This document shows positions 26,319-35,557 of a stretch of DNA of 61,152 nt, in pieces. The stretch is from assembly GCF_016744025.1 (NCBI RefSeq), contig NZ_JADGFC010000004.1, forward strand, positions 1 to 61,152, written 5' to 3'. Within the stretch, counting starts at the first letter, position 1; each line of letters starts with the position of its first letter. Below the pieces are notes generated by a model. It was given only the letters and a program-made list of their open reading frames with translations. It had not been told where the DNA came from and ran no database searches. The position numbers and the translations under genes are program-made. Source of the DNA: Sulfurimonas sp. (GTDB lineage: Bacteria; Campylobacterota; Campylobacteria; Campylobacterales; Sulfurimonadaceae).

Positions 26319-27351
26319 ATTTAAGAGCTTCCTTGATTTTTTTTGCAATTTCAACAATAACAGGGACTGTAACAGAGTTGCCAATTTGTTTATATATATG
26401 TGAATTTGCAAGTTTATCACTTAAAATAAAAGTGTCATCATAGCCTTGAAATCTTGCACACTCTCTTGGTGTTAATTTTCTAATATCTTTTTTATCAATT
26501 ATTAAGGGAACATTATGACCACCAGTACCCATATTCGCAGTTAAAGTTGGACATAATTTACTTTTATTTTCTCTTACGTACACTCTTCTCCATTGATAAA
26601 TAGTATCTCTATTTTTCATTTCTTCTTTTAGTTGCTTGTAATATCTACTGTTTGTATAATAAAATTTTTCTTCTGCTTCATTATCTATCAAATCTTCTAT
26701 TTTCTTAGTTAATTTTTTTGGTTTAGGAAATTCAAAATTATTAAATATATTTTCGTCTTTAAAGCCAACAATATATATTCTTTCCCTATTCTGTGGCGTA
26801 TTTCCATATTCAGAGCTATTTAATACTTTACTTTTAACATGAAAGCCTCTATCCTTTAGTTCATTCAATATTCTTTTAAAGGTATTACCTTTATCATGTC
26901 CTTGCAAGTTTTTTACATTCTCTAAAAATATAATTTTTGGTTCTAAGTCATCAATAAATCTTAATATCTCAAAAAATAAATTTCCTCTATCATCTTCAAA
27001 CCCTTTTCTCTGACCAGCAATAGAAAATGCTTGACATGGAAATCCGCCTGTTAATATATCAATTTTTTCAACTTCACTTGTCTTTAAATCTTTTAAATCT
27101 TTTTCAAATAGTTTGTGTTTGTGGTTTGCTCTATAAGTTATCGCAGCATTTTTATCTATTTCATTAGCCCAAGAAATATCAAAGCCAACTTTTTTAAATC
27201 CCAATTCAATTCCACCAATACCTGCAAATAAACCACCTAAGGTTAGTTTTTTAACTTCTTTTTTTCTAATATCTGAATAAATTATTTTTGTCATATTTTT
27301 ATTTTCAGCACCAAAATCGAATAACATTTGTGAATTTATCATCTCTGTCAT
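26311..27351 (-). CDS. DNA (cytosine-5-)-methyltransferase
   Basis: A 346-residue C5 methyltransferase that uses SAM to methylate cytosine. Motif I is LFAGIGGIELGF (41-52), motif IV is GGFPCQAFSIAGQRKG with catalytic C106, motif VI is FLENVKN (142-148), and motif VIII is PQNRERIYIVGF. The target-recognition region carries QWRRVYVRENKSKLCPTLTA. Motifs IX-X are RKLTPRECARFQGY and YKQIGNSVTVPV. All catalytic parts are intact. There is an N-terminal extension of about 35 residues. AAAAGG eight bases upstream supports the start. It forms a two-gene operon with the nuclease; the recognition sequence cannot be read from this. Confidence 0.93.
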   Translation of the reverse strand: MTEMINSQMLFDFGAENKNMTKIIYSDIRKKEVKKLTLGGLFAGIGGIELGFKKVGFDISWANEIDKNAAITYRANHKHKLFEKDLKDLKTSEVEKIDILTGGFPCQAFSIAGQRKGFEDDRGNLFFEILRFIDDLEPKIIFLENVKNLQGHDKGNTFKRILNELKDRGFHVKSKVLNSSEYGNTPQNRERIYIVGFKDENIFNNFEFPKPKKLTKKIEDLIDNEAEEKFYYTNSRYYKQLKEEMKNRDTIYQWRRVYVRENKSKLCPTLTANMGTGGHNVPLIIDKKDIRKLTPRECARFQGYDDTFILSDKLANSHIYKQIGNSVTVPVIVEIAKKIKEALKYG

Positions 27352-27657
27352 ATATCAACCTTTTTATGCTTACTATATCCTTAGTTTTGATATCTTATAA
27401 TAAATTTGACAATTTGCAATATTTATTTTATTTACTTATTTTATCTTTTTTTTCTTGAACAGTCTGTTAAAAAGATTCTTTAAAGTATAAGGTCACTTTT
27501 TCCAGTAATCTATCTTATCATCATTAAGTATAAGTTTTTCTATAACATATAAATATATTTCAATCAAATCATGTGATATTTTATTTGCTTATTATCATAT
27601 GAAAAAATAGCACTAACTTTATTTGGCATAGAGATTTTTTTCCTTTTTCTTGTATAT
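27352..27657 (-). promoter_or_regulatory. Region between murG and the methyltransferase: promoter and gene remnant
   Basis: The minus strand has TTGCAA, 14 bases, then TATAAG (about 27399-27394), a plausible promoter for the restriction-modification pair. AAATTTGACAATTT at about 27403-27416 overlaps this promoter and is a weak inverted repeat. The part at 27493-27629 reads as a broken small gene, listed separately. Nothing else is seen. Confidence 0.35.
27493..27629 (-). pseudogene. Possible frameshifted small gene
   Basis: Starting at ATG 27629 the frame reads MPNKVSAIFSYDNKQIKYH then hits a stop. One frame over, it continues as HDLIEIYLYVIEKLILNDDK and on to a TGA at 27493. Together this would be a protein of about 45 residues. 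An AAGGA lies about 11 bases before the ATG. I do not recognise it, and with such AT-rich DNA the reading could be chance. Confidence 0.25.
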
Positions 27658-28677
27658 CTAAATTATGAATTTAGCCACGTCTTCTATCATTTTATCTGCA
27701 ACATTACTACTTGCATATTTTATAAGTTTTTTACTTTTTTCTTCAAGAGGCTCATCTAAAATACTAAGCAACTTAGATTTTAAATCTTCACTCTCTCTCT
27801 CGCACCACCCAAGTTCATTCTCAACTATAAATCTTGCATTATGAAACTGATGATCACCTGCTGCATGTGGATAAGGAACATAAAAAGCAGGAAGTCCATT
27901 TGTAGTAGCTTCCCAAAGAGTACTAGCTCCCGCGCGACTAACAGCTAAGTCTGCTTTTACTATAAGAGTCGCTAAATCTTTTGTAAAAGCATAAAGTTCT
28001 ACTTCTACGCCTAAGTCAGCATACTCTTCTTTTACTCTCTCAAAATCATTCTCACCTGCTTGATGAATAATTTTTATACCTCTATCTTTAAGTTCAGTCG
28101 CTAAACTCAGGGCTAAATCATTTATAGATTTTGCACCATGAGAACCACCTAAAAATATAATACTTTCTAAACTTGTACGAACTCTTGCAGATTTACTAAA
28201 AATCTCTTTTACAGGGTAACCCTTAATTATAGAGTTTTCATCATATGCTGAGATAAACCTTTTTGCAAAGGGTTTTAAAAGTGAATTTAGTCTTCCCTCA
28301 ACTGCATTTTGCTCATGTATAAAAAGTGGTATTGTTTTACTAACAGATGCAAAAGATGCAGGAGCAGCTGAAAAACCACCAACACTATATGTTGCTTGAA
28401 TTTTATGTTTTTTAAGTATTGCTCTTGATTTTAACAAGGCACGAAACACTTTGTATAAAGCTTTAAACTTACCAAGACCTTTTTGGTTTACAACACCTGT
28501 AGTTTCTAAAAAATACACATGAGAAAAAGAGCTTCTATCTTCAAAGTACTTTCTATCTTGTCCACTCATAGAACCTATAAAGATAGCTTCATGTCCTTGT
28601 TTTACTGCAGCTTCAACAAGAGCCTGTGCTATCATCAAGTGTCCACCAGTTCCACCGCCAGTTATACATATCTTCAA
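27658..28677 (-). CDS. murG: UDP-GlcNAc:lipid II N-acetylglucosaminyltransferase MurG
   Basis: A 339-residue glycosyltransferase that converts lipid I to lipid II on the inner face of the membrane. The N-terminal G-loop is ITGGGTGGHLMIA, the second G-loop is SVGGFSAAPA, and the donor site includes FLGGSHGAKSIND and VSRAGASTLWEATTNGLPAFYVPYPHAAGDHQFHNA (in part). The start codon is TTG with GGTGAG three bases before it. It follows ftsW by 12 bases, giving a cell-wall and division operon. Confidence 0.95.
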   Translation of the reverse strand: MKICITGGGTGGHLMIAQALVEAAVKQGHEAIFIGSMSGQDRKYFEDRSSFSHVYFLETTGVVNQKGLGKFKALYKVFRALLKSRAILKKHKIQATYSVGGFSAAPASFASVSKTIPLFIHEQNAVEGRLNSLLKPFAKRFISAYDENSIIKGYPVKEIFSKSARVRTSLESIIFLGGSHGAKSINDLALSLATELKDRGIKIIHQAGENDFERVKEEYADLGVEVELYAFTKDLATLIVKADLAVSRAGASTLWEATTNGLPAFYVPYPHAAGDHQFHNARFIVENELGWCERESEDLKSKLLSILDEPLEEKSKKLIKYASSNVADKMIEDVAKFII

Positions 28678-28689
28678 ATTCTCACCATC

Positions 28690-29859
28690 TTATATTTGCT
28701 CCATTTTTGCTTTTCTTGAAGCCATTAGGACCATTCCAACAGCAATAGATTCTGCAATAATAGCAGAACCACCATAACTTAAAAATGGAACTGAAATACC
28801 TTTAATAGGAGTGATTCCACTTATACCATAGGCATTTACCAAAAAGGCAAAGGATAGTAATAGACCAACTCCTAAAGAGAAAAGATACATACTTCTATCT
28901 CTTGAACGATTTGCTACTTTAAATATTCTTTGCAATATCCATAAAAAAAGTATTACAACAAACAAAACACCAAAGAAGCCAAACTCTTCTGCTAATCCTG
29001 CTAAAACAAAGTCTGTATGAACTTCACTTAGAAATCCAAGTTTAAAAGTACCGCCAGCTAATCCTGTTCCAAATATTCCACCATTATGAATCGCATTTAA
29101 AGAGTGTCCTATTTGGTATGGTTCTATTTCAGTTGGCACTCTTAACTTCTCAGCTATAGATGCAGGGAAAAGCTCTAGGACACTATTTTGAGCTAATGCC
29201 CACCATGATTTTATACGTATTATTCTATGTTCTGCTGTCATTATAAAAAATAGAAAAAACACTAATGCAATTGAAAGTAGTGAGAGGAAAAATCTAAAAC
29301 TACTTCCTGCAAACATAAGCATAAAAAGTAGAGTCATTCCTAGAACGACAACCTGACCTAAGTCATTTTGAATAAATGCAATCATAAACATAGCACCAAC
29401 AAATACAAGCGCATATGGGATAAAACGCTTAAACTCCGCACCAATGCCCATACCATCATGGTGCCCTAGTTTTCTTGAAAAACTCCATGACAAAAAGTAT
29501 ACGAATCCAACTTTAAAAAACTCAACTGGAGCAAGAGAAAAACCAAATAACTTTATCCATCTTTTTGCTCCACCAACGGCTGAAACCAAAAACTCTGGTA
29601 GAAATGGCATAGCAACCATCAAAACAGTAGAGCCAATAAAAAGAGTAAAACCTATTGGACTTAACCATTTATCTGGGTCTAACTGAGCTAATGACCACAT
29701 AATTATAATACCTACAAATCCAAAAAGTGTCTGTCTTATAGCAAAATGAAACTCATTTACTCCAAAAAGAAGAGTTGTATATGCAGATAAAGAATATGTT
29801 AGAACTATACTTATAAATATCAATATAGAGACTAATGTAAAGAGTTTTCTATCCGCCAC
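28690..29859 (-). CDS. ftsW: FtsW/RodA/SpoVE (SEDS) family peptidoglycan glycosyltransferase, FtsW-type
   Basis: A 389-residue membrane protein with about ten helices. SEDS features seen are GGAKRWIKLFGFSLAPVEFFKVGF, FIQNDLGQVVVLG (catalytic Asp region), QIGHSLNAIHNGGIFGTGLAGG and GISGITPIKGISVPFLSYGGSA. These match FtsW, the septal polymerase that uses lipid II. Assignment over RodA rests on the neighbour murG. The start is GTG with AGGA seven bases upstream. It lies eight bases from the coiled-coil gene. Confidence 0.9.
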   Translation of the reverse strand: MADRKLFTLVSILIFISIVLTYSLSAYTTLLFGVNEFHFAIRQTLFGFVGIIIMWSLAQLDPDKWLSPIGFTLFIGSTVLMVAMPFLPEFLVSAVGGAKRWIKLFGFSLAPVEFFKVGFVYFLSWSFSRKLGHHDGMGIGAEFKRFIPYALVFVGAMFMIAFIQNDLGQVVVLGMTLLFMLMFAGSSFRFFLSLLSIALVFFLFFIMTAEHRIIRIKSWWALAQNSVLELFPASIAEKLRVPTEIEPYQIGHSLNAIHNGGIFGTGLAGGTFKLGFLSEVHTDFVLAGLAEEFGFFGVLFVVILFLWILQRIFKVANRSRDRSMYLFSLGVGLLLSFAFLVNAYGISGITPIKGISVPFLSYGGSAIIAESIAVGMVLMASRKAKMEQI

Positions 29860-29867
29860 ATTAGTTC

Positions 29868-30389
29868 CTATTTGATTTTATTTATTTTAAGAACAAACTC
29901 AACTTCTGCTTTTGAGATATGTAATTCTTTAGAAATAGTATCTAGTGAAACACCTTGTTTAAACAACGAAATAATTTTTTGGTCATCATTTCCATGAACT
30001 GAAGTAGGAATTGATATTTGTTTAACTCCATTCTCTAGAGATGATATTCTTAGGTTCATCTGCTCATCTATAGTAACAAGTGTATCTTCTAGTCTTTGTA
30101 CTCCAACAGAGAGAGGTTTAACCATATCATATACTGATCTCTCAACCTCTTCATATATCTCTTCATCACTCATACGGCTAGTATTACTTTTAATATTTTT
30201 TTGAGTATCTGTAAGCTCTTTTTTGAGATAAAAAATCTCTCTATTTAAATCTTCAACCACAGATGCAACAGAGCGAATGTTTTTATGATATTCTGAATCT
30301 TTTGTAAATACATAATAAAGAAGATAAAGAATTATAGCGGCCATTGCAACTAGAATATGCTCAATATTTATCATTTGTGCATATTTCAT
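29868..30389 (-). CDS. Membrane-anchored coiled-coil protein with C-terminal HTH
   Basis: A 173-residue protein I cannot name. It has one N-terminal membrane helix (about 10-28, HILVAMAAIILYLLYYVF), a coiled-coil region (about 35-125), and a C-terminal helix-turn-helix-like end (KIISLFKQGVSLDTISKELHISKAEVEFVLK). This layout resembles DUF6115/DUF2802-type proteins. It overlaps the upstream gene by four bases and precedes ftsW by eight bases. The setting suggests an envelope or motility role, by inference only. Confidence 0.7.
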   Translation of the reverse strand: MKYAQMINIEHILVAMAAIILYLLYYVFTKDSEYHKNIRSVASVVEDLNREIFYLKKELTDTQKNIKSNTSRMSDEEIYEEVERSVYDMVKPLSVGVQRLEDTLVTIDEQMNLRISSLENGVKQISIPTSVHGNDDQKIISLFKQGVSLDTISKELHISKAEVEFVLKINKIK

Positions 30390-30901
30390 TTAGCTTTTGC
30401 CTCACGAATTAAGACTCTCTCTCTTGCTGTCAAATATACACCCCATTCTTTTTCATCACGTTCATGCATTTTTACTATCTCACACAGTGATTCATCAATA
30501 GCTTTAAAAAAGATAGGAACATCTCTTTTTGGATGAACTGGCATTTCAACACGTCCATAGTACTCTTTTCCAACTTCTAAATCATTAGACTCTATTTTAA
30601 AGTGTTCAAAACCAATAGACTCTATCTTTATCTTATTTGTCATAGATATTCTTTTTGGAGTTTCATCTTTTAAAAACATCTCTAGAGCATCTACTTTTCT
30701 ATGAAGTTCTACTACAAGGTTTAGTAAAACTGGGTCAGTCTCAGAAGTTTCACCTCTACCTTTTGCAAGTTTCAACCATTGACTGATTGGATCATCATCA
30801 CTCTCACTTAACTCTGAATATTCCCTAAGGTATGCCTCTTTATCTAAACTCGCTTCGTCATAAACTAAACTAATAGGAGCTGATACTAGGCGAATACTCA
30901 T
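30386..30901 (-). CDS. Conserved protein, possibly PilZ-like
   Basis: A 171-residue soluble protein. The N-terminal half is helical and charged; the C-terminal half (about 85-165) is predicted beta-rich (KIKIESIGFEHFKIES, KEYYGRVEMPVHP, VPIFFKAIDESLCEIVKM), which recalls an atypical PilZ domain. The classical c-di-GMP motifs RxxxR and (D/N)xSxxG are not evident, so binding is doubtful. It is linked by four-base overlaps to mqnP upstream and the coiled-coil gene downstream. Function unknown. Confidence 0.6.
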   Translation of the reverse strand: MSIRLVSAPISLVYDEASLDKEAYLREYSELSESDDDPISQWLKLAKGRGETSETDPVLLNLVVELHRKVDALEMFLKDETPKRISMTNKIKIESIGFEHFKIESNDLEVGKEYYGRVEMPVHPKRDVPIFFKAIDESLCEIVKMHERDEKEWGVYLTARERVLIREAKAK

Positions 30902-31758
30902 GCTGCGACCTTATCTAATACGATTAAAACAAAAAATGCAATACCTAGATAACCATTAACGGTAAAAAAAGCACGATCAATTTGAGTAAAATCTTTTCTA
31001 ACTAACTTATGCTCATATCCAAGCATAACAGCACTAAGAATAACTGCTAGATAAGCAAAGATTCCAAGTCCTGCAACCCAAACAAAAAGAGCCCAAAATA
31101 TTACACTTAACATGTGAAACAGTGATGAGATAAAAAGCGTAGCATCTGCACCATAACGAGAAGGGATAGAGTATAAATTATTTTGTTTATCAAAATCTAT
31201 ATCTTGTAAAGAGTATAACAAATCAAAGCCTGCAACCCAAAAAATTACACCAAGACTAAGAATAACAGACCAAGCAGGAATACTGGCTTGAACTGCTACA
31301 ACACCAGCAATAGGAGCAAGACCAAGAGAGATACCAAGAACTATATGTGCTAAGTGTGAGAATCTTTTAAAGTATGAATAAGATCCAAGAACAAAAAGGA
31401 TTGGAACACTCATATATAGTGCTAAGTCATTTATCATATATGCTATTACGATAAATACAAAAGCATTCACAAGAATAAAAATCATAATACTTGTTGCATC
31501 TAATCTTCCATCAACATTTGGACGAGACTCTGTTCTAGGGTTAGCTGCATCTATGTCTCTATCAGCATATCTATTTAAACCCATAGCAAAATTTCTCGCA
31601 CTAACTGCTGCTAATGCTCCCATAAATAGGAGCCAAAAGCCAAACCAGCCATCTGCTGCAACTATCATCGCTATAAATATAAATGGTAGTGAGAAAATAG
31701 AGTGTTCGAACATAACTAGTTCGTTAAAGTCTTTTATTTTATTAATATATCTTTGCAA
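30898..31758 (-). CDS. mqnP: UbiA-family prenyltransferase, MqnP-like
   Basis: A 286-residue membrane prenyltransferase with about eight helices. The first Asp-rich motif is NRYADRDIDAANPRTESRP and the second is LYSLQDIDFDKQNNLYSIPSRYG. Campylobacterota make menaquinone by the futalosine pathway, where MqnP attaches the polyprenyl chain, so that name is preferred over UbiA. Its product would be the quinone reduced by both complex I sets in this window. The start is TTG with AAGG upstream. It is the first gene of the mqnP-...-ftsW-murG operon. Confidence 0.85.
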   Translation of the reverse strand: MQRYINKIKDFNELVMFEHSIFSLPFIFIAMIVAADGWFGFWLLFMGALAAVSARNFAMGLNRYADRDIDAANPRTESRPNVDGRLDATSIMIFILVNAFVFIVIAYMINDLALYMSVPILFVLGSYSYFKRFSHLAHIVLGISLGLAPIAGVVAVQASIPAWSVILSLGVIFWVAGFDLLYSLQDIDFDKQNNLYSIPSRYGADATLFISSLFHMLSVIFWALFVWVAGLGIFAYLAVILSAVMLGYEHKLVRKDFTQIDRAFFTVNGYLGIAFFVLIVLDKVAA

Positions 31759-31812
31759 CTATTTACCTTAGAATATTTTTGTTCTATTTTACCCAAACTT
31801 GATTTAAAATGA

Positions 31813-31818
31813 TATAAT
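31813..31818 (+). promoter_or_regulatory. -10 box for miaA, predicting a leaderless mRNA
   Basis: Consensus TATAAT ends six bases before the miaA ATG at 31825. A start site at the usual distance falls on the ATG itself. No Shine-Dalgarno sequence is present between them. Confidence 0.45.
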
Positions 31819-31824
31819 TTTGCC

Positions 31825-32718
31825 ATGAATAAACCTATAAAACAACTTGCAATCATAGGACCAACAGCATCAGGGAAGAGTGATTTAGCAATAAAAATCG
31901 CTCAAAAAATAGATGCGTACATACTCTCTATCGACTCACTTAGCATCTATAAAGAGATTGATATTGTCTCCGCTAAACCTTCAAAAGAAGAACTTTCACA
32001 GGTTAAACATTTTGGTATAAATGTACTAAATCCTGATGATTATTTTAGTGTTGATGTCTTTATAGATATCTATAAAGATGTTAAAGATTTATGTGAAAAA
32101 GAAGGTAAAAATCTTATCATTGTTGGTGGTACTTCTTTTTATCTAAAATCACTTTTACATGGCTTATCTAATCTACCAATCATAGATGCCAAGATACAAG
32201 CAAAAGTAAAAAAAGATCTTGAAGATCTTCAATCTTGTTATGACTTACTTGTAAGTATAGACTCTGTTTATATGAAAAACATAAGCCAAAATGATTCTTA
32301 TAGAATAGAAAAAGCACTGCTTATATATGAAGCTTCTTCCCTATCACCAACTGAGTGGTTTAAACAAAATCCACCAAAACCAATTATAGAGAAATTAGAC
32401 ATTTACAATATAGATGTAGATAGAGATATTCTAAGAGATAGAATATCAAAAAGAAGTCATAAGATGCTAAGTATGGGACTAATAGACGAGGTTTCCTACC
32501 TAGAACAAAAGTATACAAGACTGCCTAACTCTATGGGCTCTATCGGAATTGTAGAAGTTCTTGATTATCTAGATGGAAAAATAACACAGGATGAGATGTT
32601 AGAACTAATTTCAATTCACACCGCTCAACTTGCAAAAAGACAACAAACTTTTAACCGTACACAGTTTGAGAATATAACATCTGCAAAACTTGAAGAACTA
32701 GAAAGATTGCTAACATGA
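31825..32718 (+). CDS. miaA: tRNA dimethylallyltransferase MiaA
   Basis: A 297-residue enzyme that adds a dimethylallyl group to A37 of tRNAs reading UNN codons. The P-loop is IGPTASGKSDLA at 11-22. DSLSIYKEIDIVSAKPS and FGINVLNPDDYFSVDVF follow the usual pattern. IIVGGTSFYLKSLLHGLS and the C-terminal HTAQLAKRQQTFNRTQF are strong signatures. It is the first gene of a two-gene plus-strand unit and overlaps the nuclease gene by four bases. Confidence 0.95.
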   Translation: MNKPIKQLAIIGPTASGKSDLAIKIAQKIDAYILSIDSLSIYKEIDIVSAKPSKEELSQVKHFGINVLNPDDYFSVDVFIDIYKDVKDLCEKEGKNLIIVGGTSFYLKSLLHGLSNLPIIDAKIQAKVKKDLEDLQSCYDLLVSIDSVYMKNISQNDSYRIEKALLIYEASSLSPTEWFKQNPPKPIIEKLDIYNIDVDRDILRDRISKRSHKMLSMGLIDEVSYLEQKYTRLPNSMGSIGIVEVLDYLDGKITQDEMLELISIHTAQLAKRQQTFNRTQFENITSAKLEELERLLT

Positions 32719-33149
32719 AACTATTTTTAATACTACTAATCAGCATAAGTCTATATGCCGAAAATTCTCTTTATTTTTTTCCCCAAGATGCTAAAAAAGC
32801 TAAAAGTGATATTGAAAAACTTATAAAAACTTCTAAGTATAGTATTGATATAGCTATGTATAATTTTGCAGATAAAAAACTTGCAAAGTTGTTAGATAAA
32901 GCTCAAAAAAGAGGTGTTGGAGTAAAAGTTTTTTATGATAAAAAAGATGTTGAGTTTAAAAGTGTCAAAGCAAAACAAGTTGATAAAAAGCTTCACACTA
33001 AAATAGCAATATTTGATAAAAAAACTGTTGCTTTTGGAAGTCCTAATTGGACTAAAAAAAGTTTTAAAGATAATTACGAAGTTTTATATATTACAGATGA
33101 TAAAAAACTTCTCTCGAAGTTCAATAAGTTTTTTAAAGACTTAGATTAG
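32715..33149 (+). CDS. Secreted phospholipase D-like nuclease (NucT-like)
   Basis: A 144-residue protein with a signal peptide (about 1-15, LFLILLISISLYA) and one PLD domain. The HKD motif is intact as LHTKIAIFDKKTVAFGSPNW (H-x-K-x4-D). The upstream part, SIDIAMYNFADKKLAKLLDKAQKRGV, is typical of the Nuc/NucT group. H. pylori NucT is a surface-bound nuclease for DNA uptake or purine salvage. This one is shorter; one HKD per chain implies it works as a dimer. The stop overlaps the convergent pflA stop by four bases. Confidence 0.82.
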   Translation: MKLFLILLISISLYAENSLYFFPQDAKKAKSDIEKLIKTSKYSIDIAMYNFADKKLAKLLDKAQKRGVGVKVFYDKKDVEFKSVKAKQVDKKLHTKIAIFDKKTVAFGSPNWTKKSFKDNYEVLYITDDKKLLSKFNKFFKDLD

Positions 33150-35518
33150 TCTTCTTTCACACCCTTGGCAAGTTTCGCCCATGCAGATTCTGGGTCTGCA
33201 TCTATGGACTCCTGATAAGCCACTTGTGCTTCTTCACCTCTCCATAATCTCTCATATATAGATCCTAAGAGATACTTTTGTCTTGATCTATTTGCCTTGT
33301 TTAACTCTACTGTATCTAGTGACTTTATTACTTCTAGAGCCTTATTAAAATCATCTTTGCTGATATAAGCTTGATAGAGAGCAAACTCAACAAATGGGCT
33401 TTGAGTATAAGAGTCTGAAGCTTTTTGTATACTCATTACTTCATTACCATACTTAAGTACTAAATTATTATCATTTCTATCACTTCCGATTGCCATTACT
33501 GAGATGTACCTCTCAATATCTTTGTAACTAATGCCAAACACCTTTTGAACATCTACTATTGACTCTATCATCTTATTAGCATTTTCAAGTCGATCGTAGG
33601 TATCAAAAAGAACTCTATACACATCTTTGTACTTTGACTCTTTATCATCATCTATAAGTGTTATTAGTTCTTGAGACGCTTTAACAACATCACTATAGTT
33701 TCCAGTTGCAAAATCAACTTTAATATGACGATATAACCATTTTTTTCTCATCTGCATATTTTCAGATTTCAAATTTTTACTTGCAATATTTTTAGCAAGT
33801 GAAAAATCTGCACCTTTCATAGCACAAGCATATAATCCATCATCCCATTTATCTGAAAGTTTAATAGAATATTCACTAGATATTTTTAAAACACTATAAC
33901 ATTCTTTATTCTTTAGAGCTATTTCCATAACCCCTAGAGCAGCATTATCAACAATCTTCTGAGTATCAGGATACAATGTGGTATCTAAAGCCAAAAGTTC
34001 ATCTTTAAACTCTAAAACATCACTAAACATTTTATTTTTATTCATTAGTTTTGCTTTTTCGTATATAGCTCTCTTACCTATACTATCATCTACATATGTA
34101 TTTATCAAGTTATTATAATCAGCAATTTTAGTACTTACATTTGCATCACTTACATCAAAAAATAGTGAATCTTTTGCAACTTGTACTTCTTCTTCATAAA
34201 GTCCATCTTGAAATTTTTTAAAGTAGTTATTTAAAGCTGCTAAAGCTTTTTCTTTTTCAGGTGTTTTTGCAAGCCAAATACCTATGTTTTTTAACAATGA
34301 TTCGTACTCATCATACTCAGTATTAGTTTCATTTACAATTGCTATTGCAATAGATGCAGCAGCTTCATAATCACCCTCTTCAGCAAAGCTTTCCATCATA
34401 TTTAAACTTTTTGAGTACTCAGTTACAAAAAAACTAGGTTTAGCTTTAATAATTTTCATTATATACTTACTTGCTTCTATCTTATTACCATTATTGGTTT
34501 TATTAAGTGCTAGTGCAAATGCAGCTGTAGCAGCAATATCAATATCAGCAGTTTCAATTAAAGCTTTTTTATAATATTCAAGTGCCTTAGATGAAGCTCC
34601 AGACTCTTCGAGCATATTTCCCTTATATATATAACCCCATTTTGCATATGGAGAGTCTCTATGTTCGCTAAATAACCTATCAAAAAAGTAATCTGCCTGT
34701 GCATTCATATTTGATAGAGAGTTAGCTCTAGCAGTAAGAGAAAGGACTTCGGCAACATTATCATCAGATGAATATTCTCTAAGATACACTTTTGAGAGGG
34801 CAATCACTTCATCACTATTTCCTGTAATCTTAGAGTTGACTCTTATTTTATAATATAATAATTCAGCATTGAAAAGTGAAGAAGGATATTCAAGCATAAC
34901 TTCATTAATAAGAATCAAACACTTCTCATACTTTTTTTCCTTATATAATCGCTTTATAGTTAGATAATCACTTACATCTTGAATCTCTTGTATATGTACA
35001 GGATTACCTTTCATATCTAAACTTCCAACATATGGTAGTTTGTCTTTTTCAAGATAAAATGGAAAGTTTATTGCAACCTCTGAAGGTTCTTGTGTATTAA
35101 TAAATGGAATCTCTTTGTTGTAACCAACAAGCATCCAATGAAGAGAAAGTTTTGCATTAGTTTTATATACACTATCATCTTCACTTAGGTTAAAAATAAC
35201 AGGAAATAATTTCATCTTTTTATATGGTGTGATTATTAAAAAGAATGTTTTTTTCTTTATTTGAGTTTCTATCTTAAAAAAATCATTTTGCAATGTCTTT
35301 AGTTTTTGAGAGGGAGCTTTAGAAAATGCACAAACTATTTTTGTCACTACATCAAAATCATCTGTCATCTCTTGGCATAAAAATTTATTTTTATCTTTTA
35401 TATGAAGTGTTGAGTAGTTTTCAAAGTTCTCTTTAGCACCTTGAAGAGATATATCAAGGGCGCTAAGAGATGTAGAGATAGCACTTAGAAGGAAAACCGA
35501 GAGTATCCATTTAAACAA
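33146..35518 (-). CDS. pflA: Periplasmic TPR protein PflA (flagellar motor disk component)
   Basis: A 790-residue secreted protein with a signal peptide (about 1-20, ending SLSA). The N-terminal beta-rich region (20-180) is followed by many TPR-like helical repeats to the C-terminus, such as AKWGYIYKGNMLEESGASSKALEYYKKAL. PflA in C. jejuni is 788 residues, is needed for motility, and is encoded directly after nuoN. Here too it follows nuoN, by 39 bases. Length, architecture and position agree, so PflA is a strong call; identity should still be checked by alignment. Confidence 0.85.
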   Translation of the reverse strand: MFKWILSVFLLSAISTSLSALDISLQGAKENFENYSTLHIKDKNKFLCQEMTDDFDVVTKIVCAFSKAPSQKLKTLQNDFFKIETQIKKKTFFLIITPYKKMKLFPVIFNLSEDDSVYKTNAKLSLHWMLVGYNKEIPFINTQEPSEVAINFPFYLEKDKLPYVGSLDMKGNPVHIQEIQDVSDYLTIKRLYKEKKYEKCLILINEVMLEYPSSLFNAELLYYKIRVNSKITGNSDEVIALSKVYLREYSSDDNVAEVLSLTARANSLSNMNAQADYFFDRLFSEHRDSPYAKWGYIYKGNMLEESGASSKALEYYKKALIETADIDIAATAAFALALNKTNNGNKIEASKYIMKIIKAKPSFFVTEYSKSLNMMESFAEEGDYEAAASIAIAIVNETNTEYDEYESLLKNIGIWLAKTPEKEKALAALNNYFKKFQDGLYEEEVQVAKDSLFFDVSDANVSTKIADYNNLINTYVDDSIGKRAIYEKAKLMNKNKMFSDVLEFKDELLALDTTLYPDTQKIVDNAALGVMEIALKNKECYSVLKISSEYSIKLSDKWDDGLYACAMKGADFSLAKNIASKNLKSENMQMRKKWLYRHIKVDFATGNYSDVVKASQELITLIDDDKESKYKDVYRVLFDTYDRLENANKMIESIVDVQKVFGISYKDIERYISVMAIGSDRNDNNLVLKYGNEVMSIQKASDSYTQSPFVEFALYQAYISKDDFNKALEVIKSLDTVELNKANRSRQKYLLGSIYERLWRGEEAQVAYQESIDADPESAWAKLAKGVKED

Positions 35519-35557
35519 ATTCTCTTCCTTTCTTCTGAGTAAATTTATAAAGTAGTA

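Noticed and set aside
26319-26420. Extension of the nuclease frame upstream of its ATG
   Set aside because: It lies inside the methyltransferase gene, and the ATG at 26318 has the usual stop-start overlap.
27405-27416. TTTGACAATTTG near the methyltransferase promoter, the same 12 bases as at 57705-57716
   Set aside because: The first site lacks the complete palindrome seen at 57707-57719. In such AT-rich DNA a shared 12-mer may be chance.
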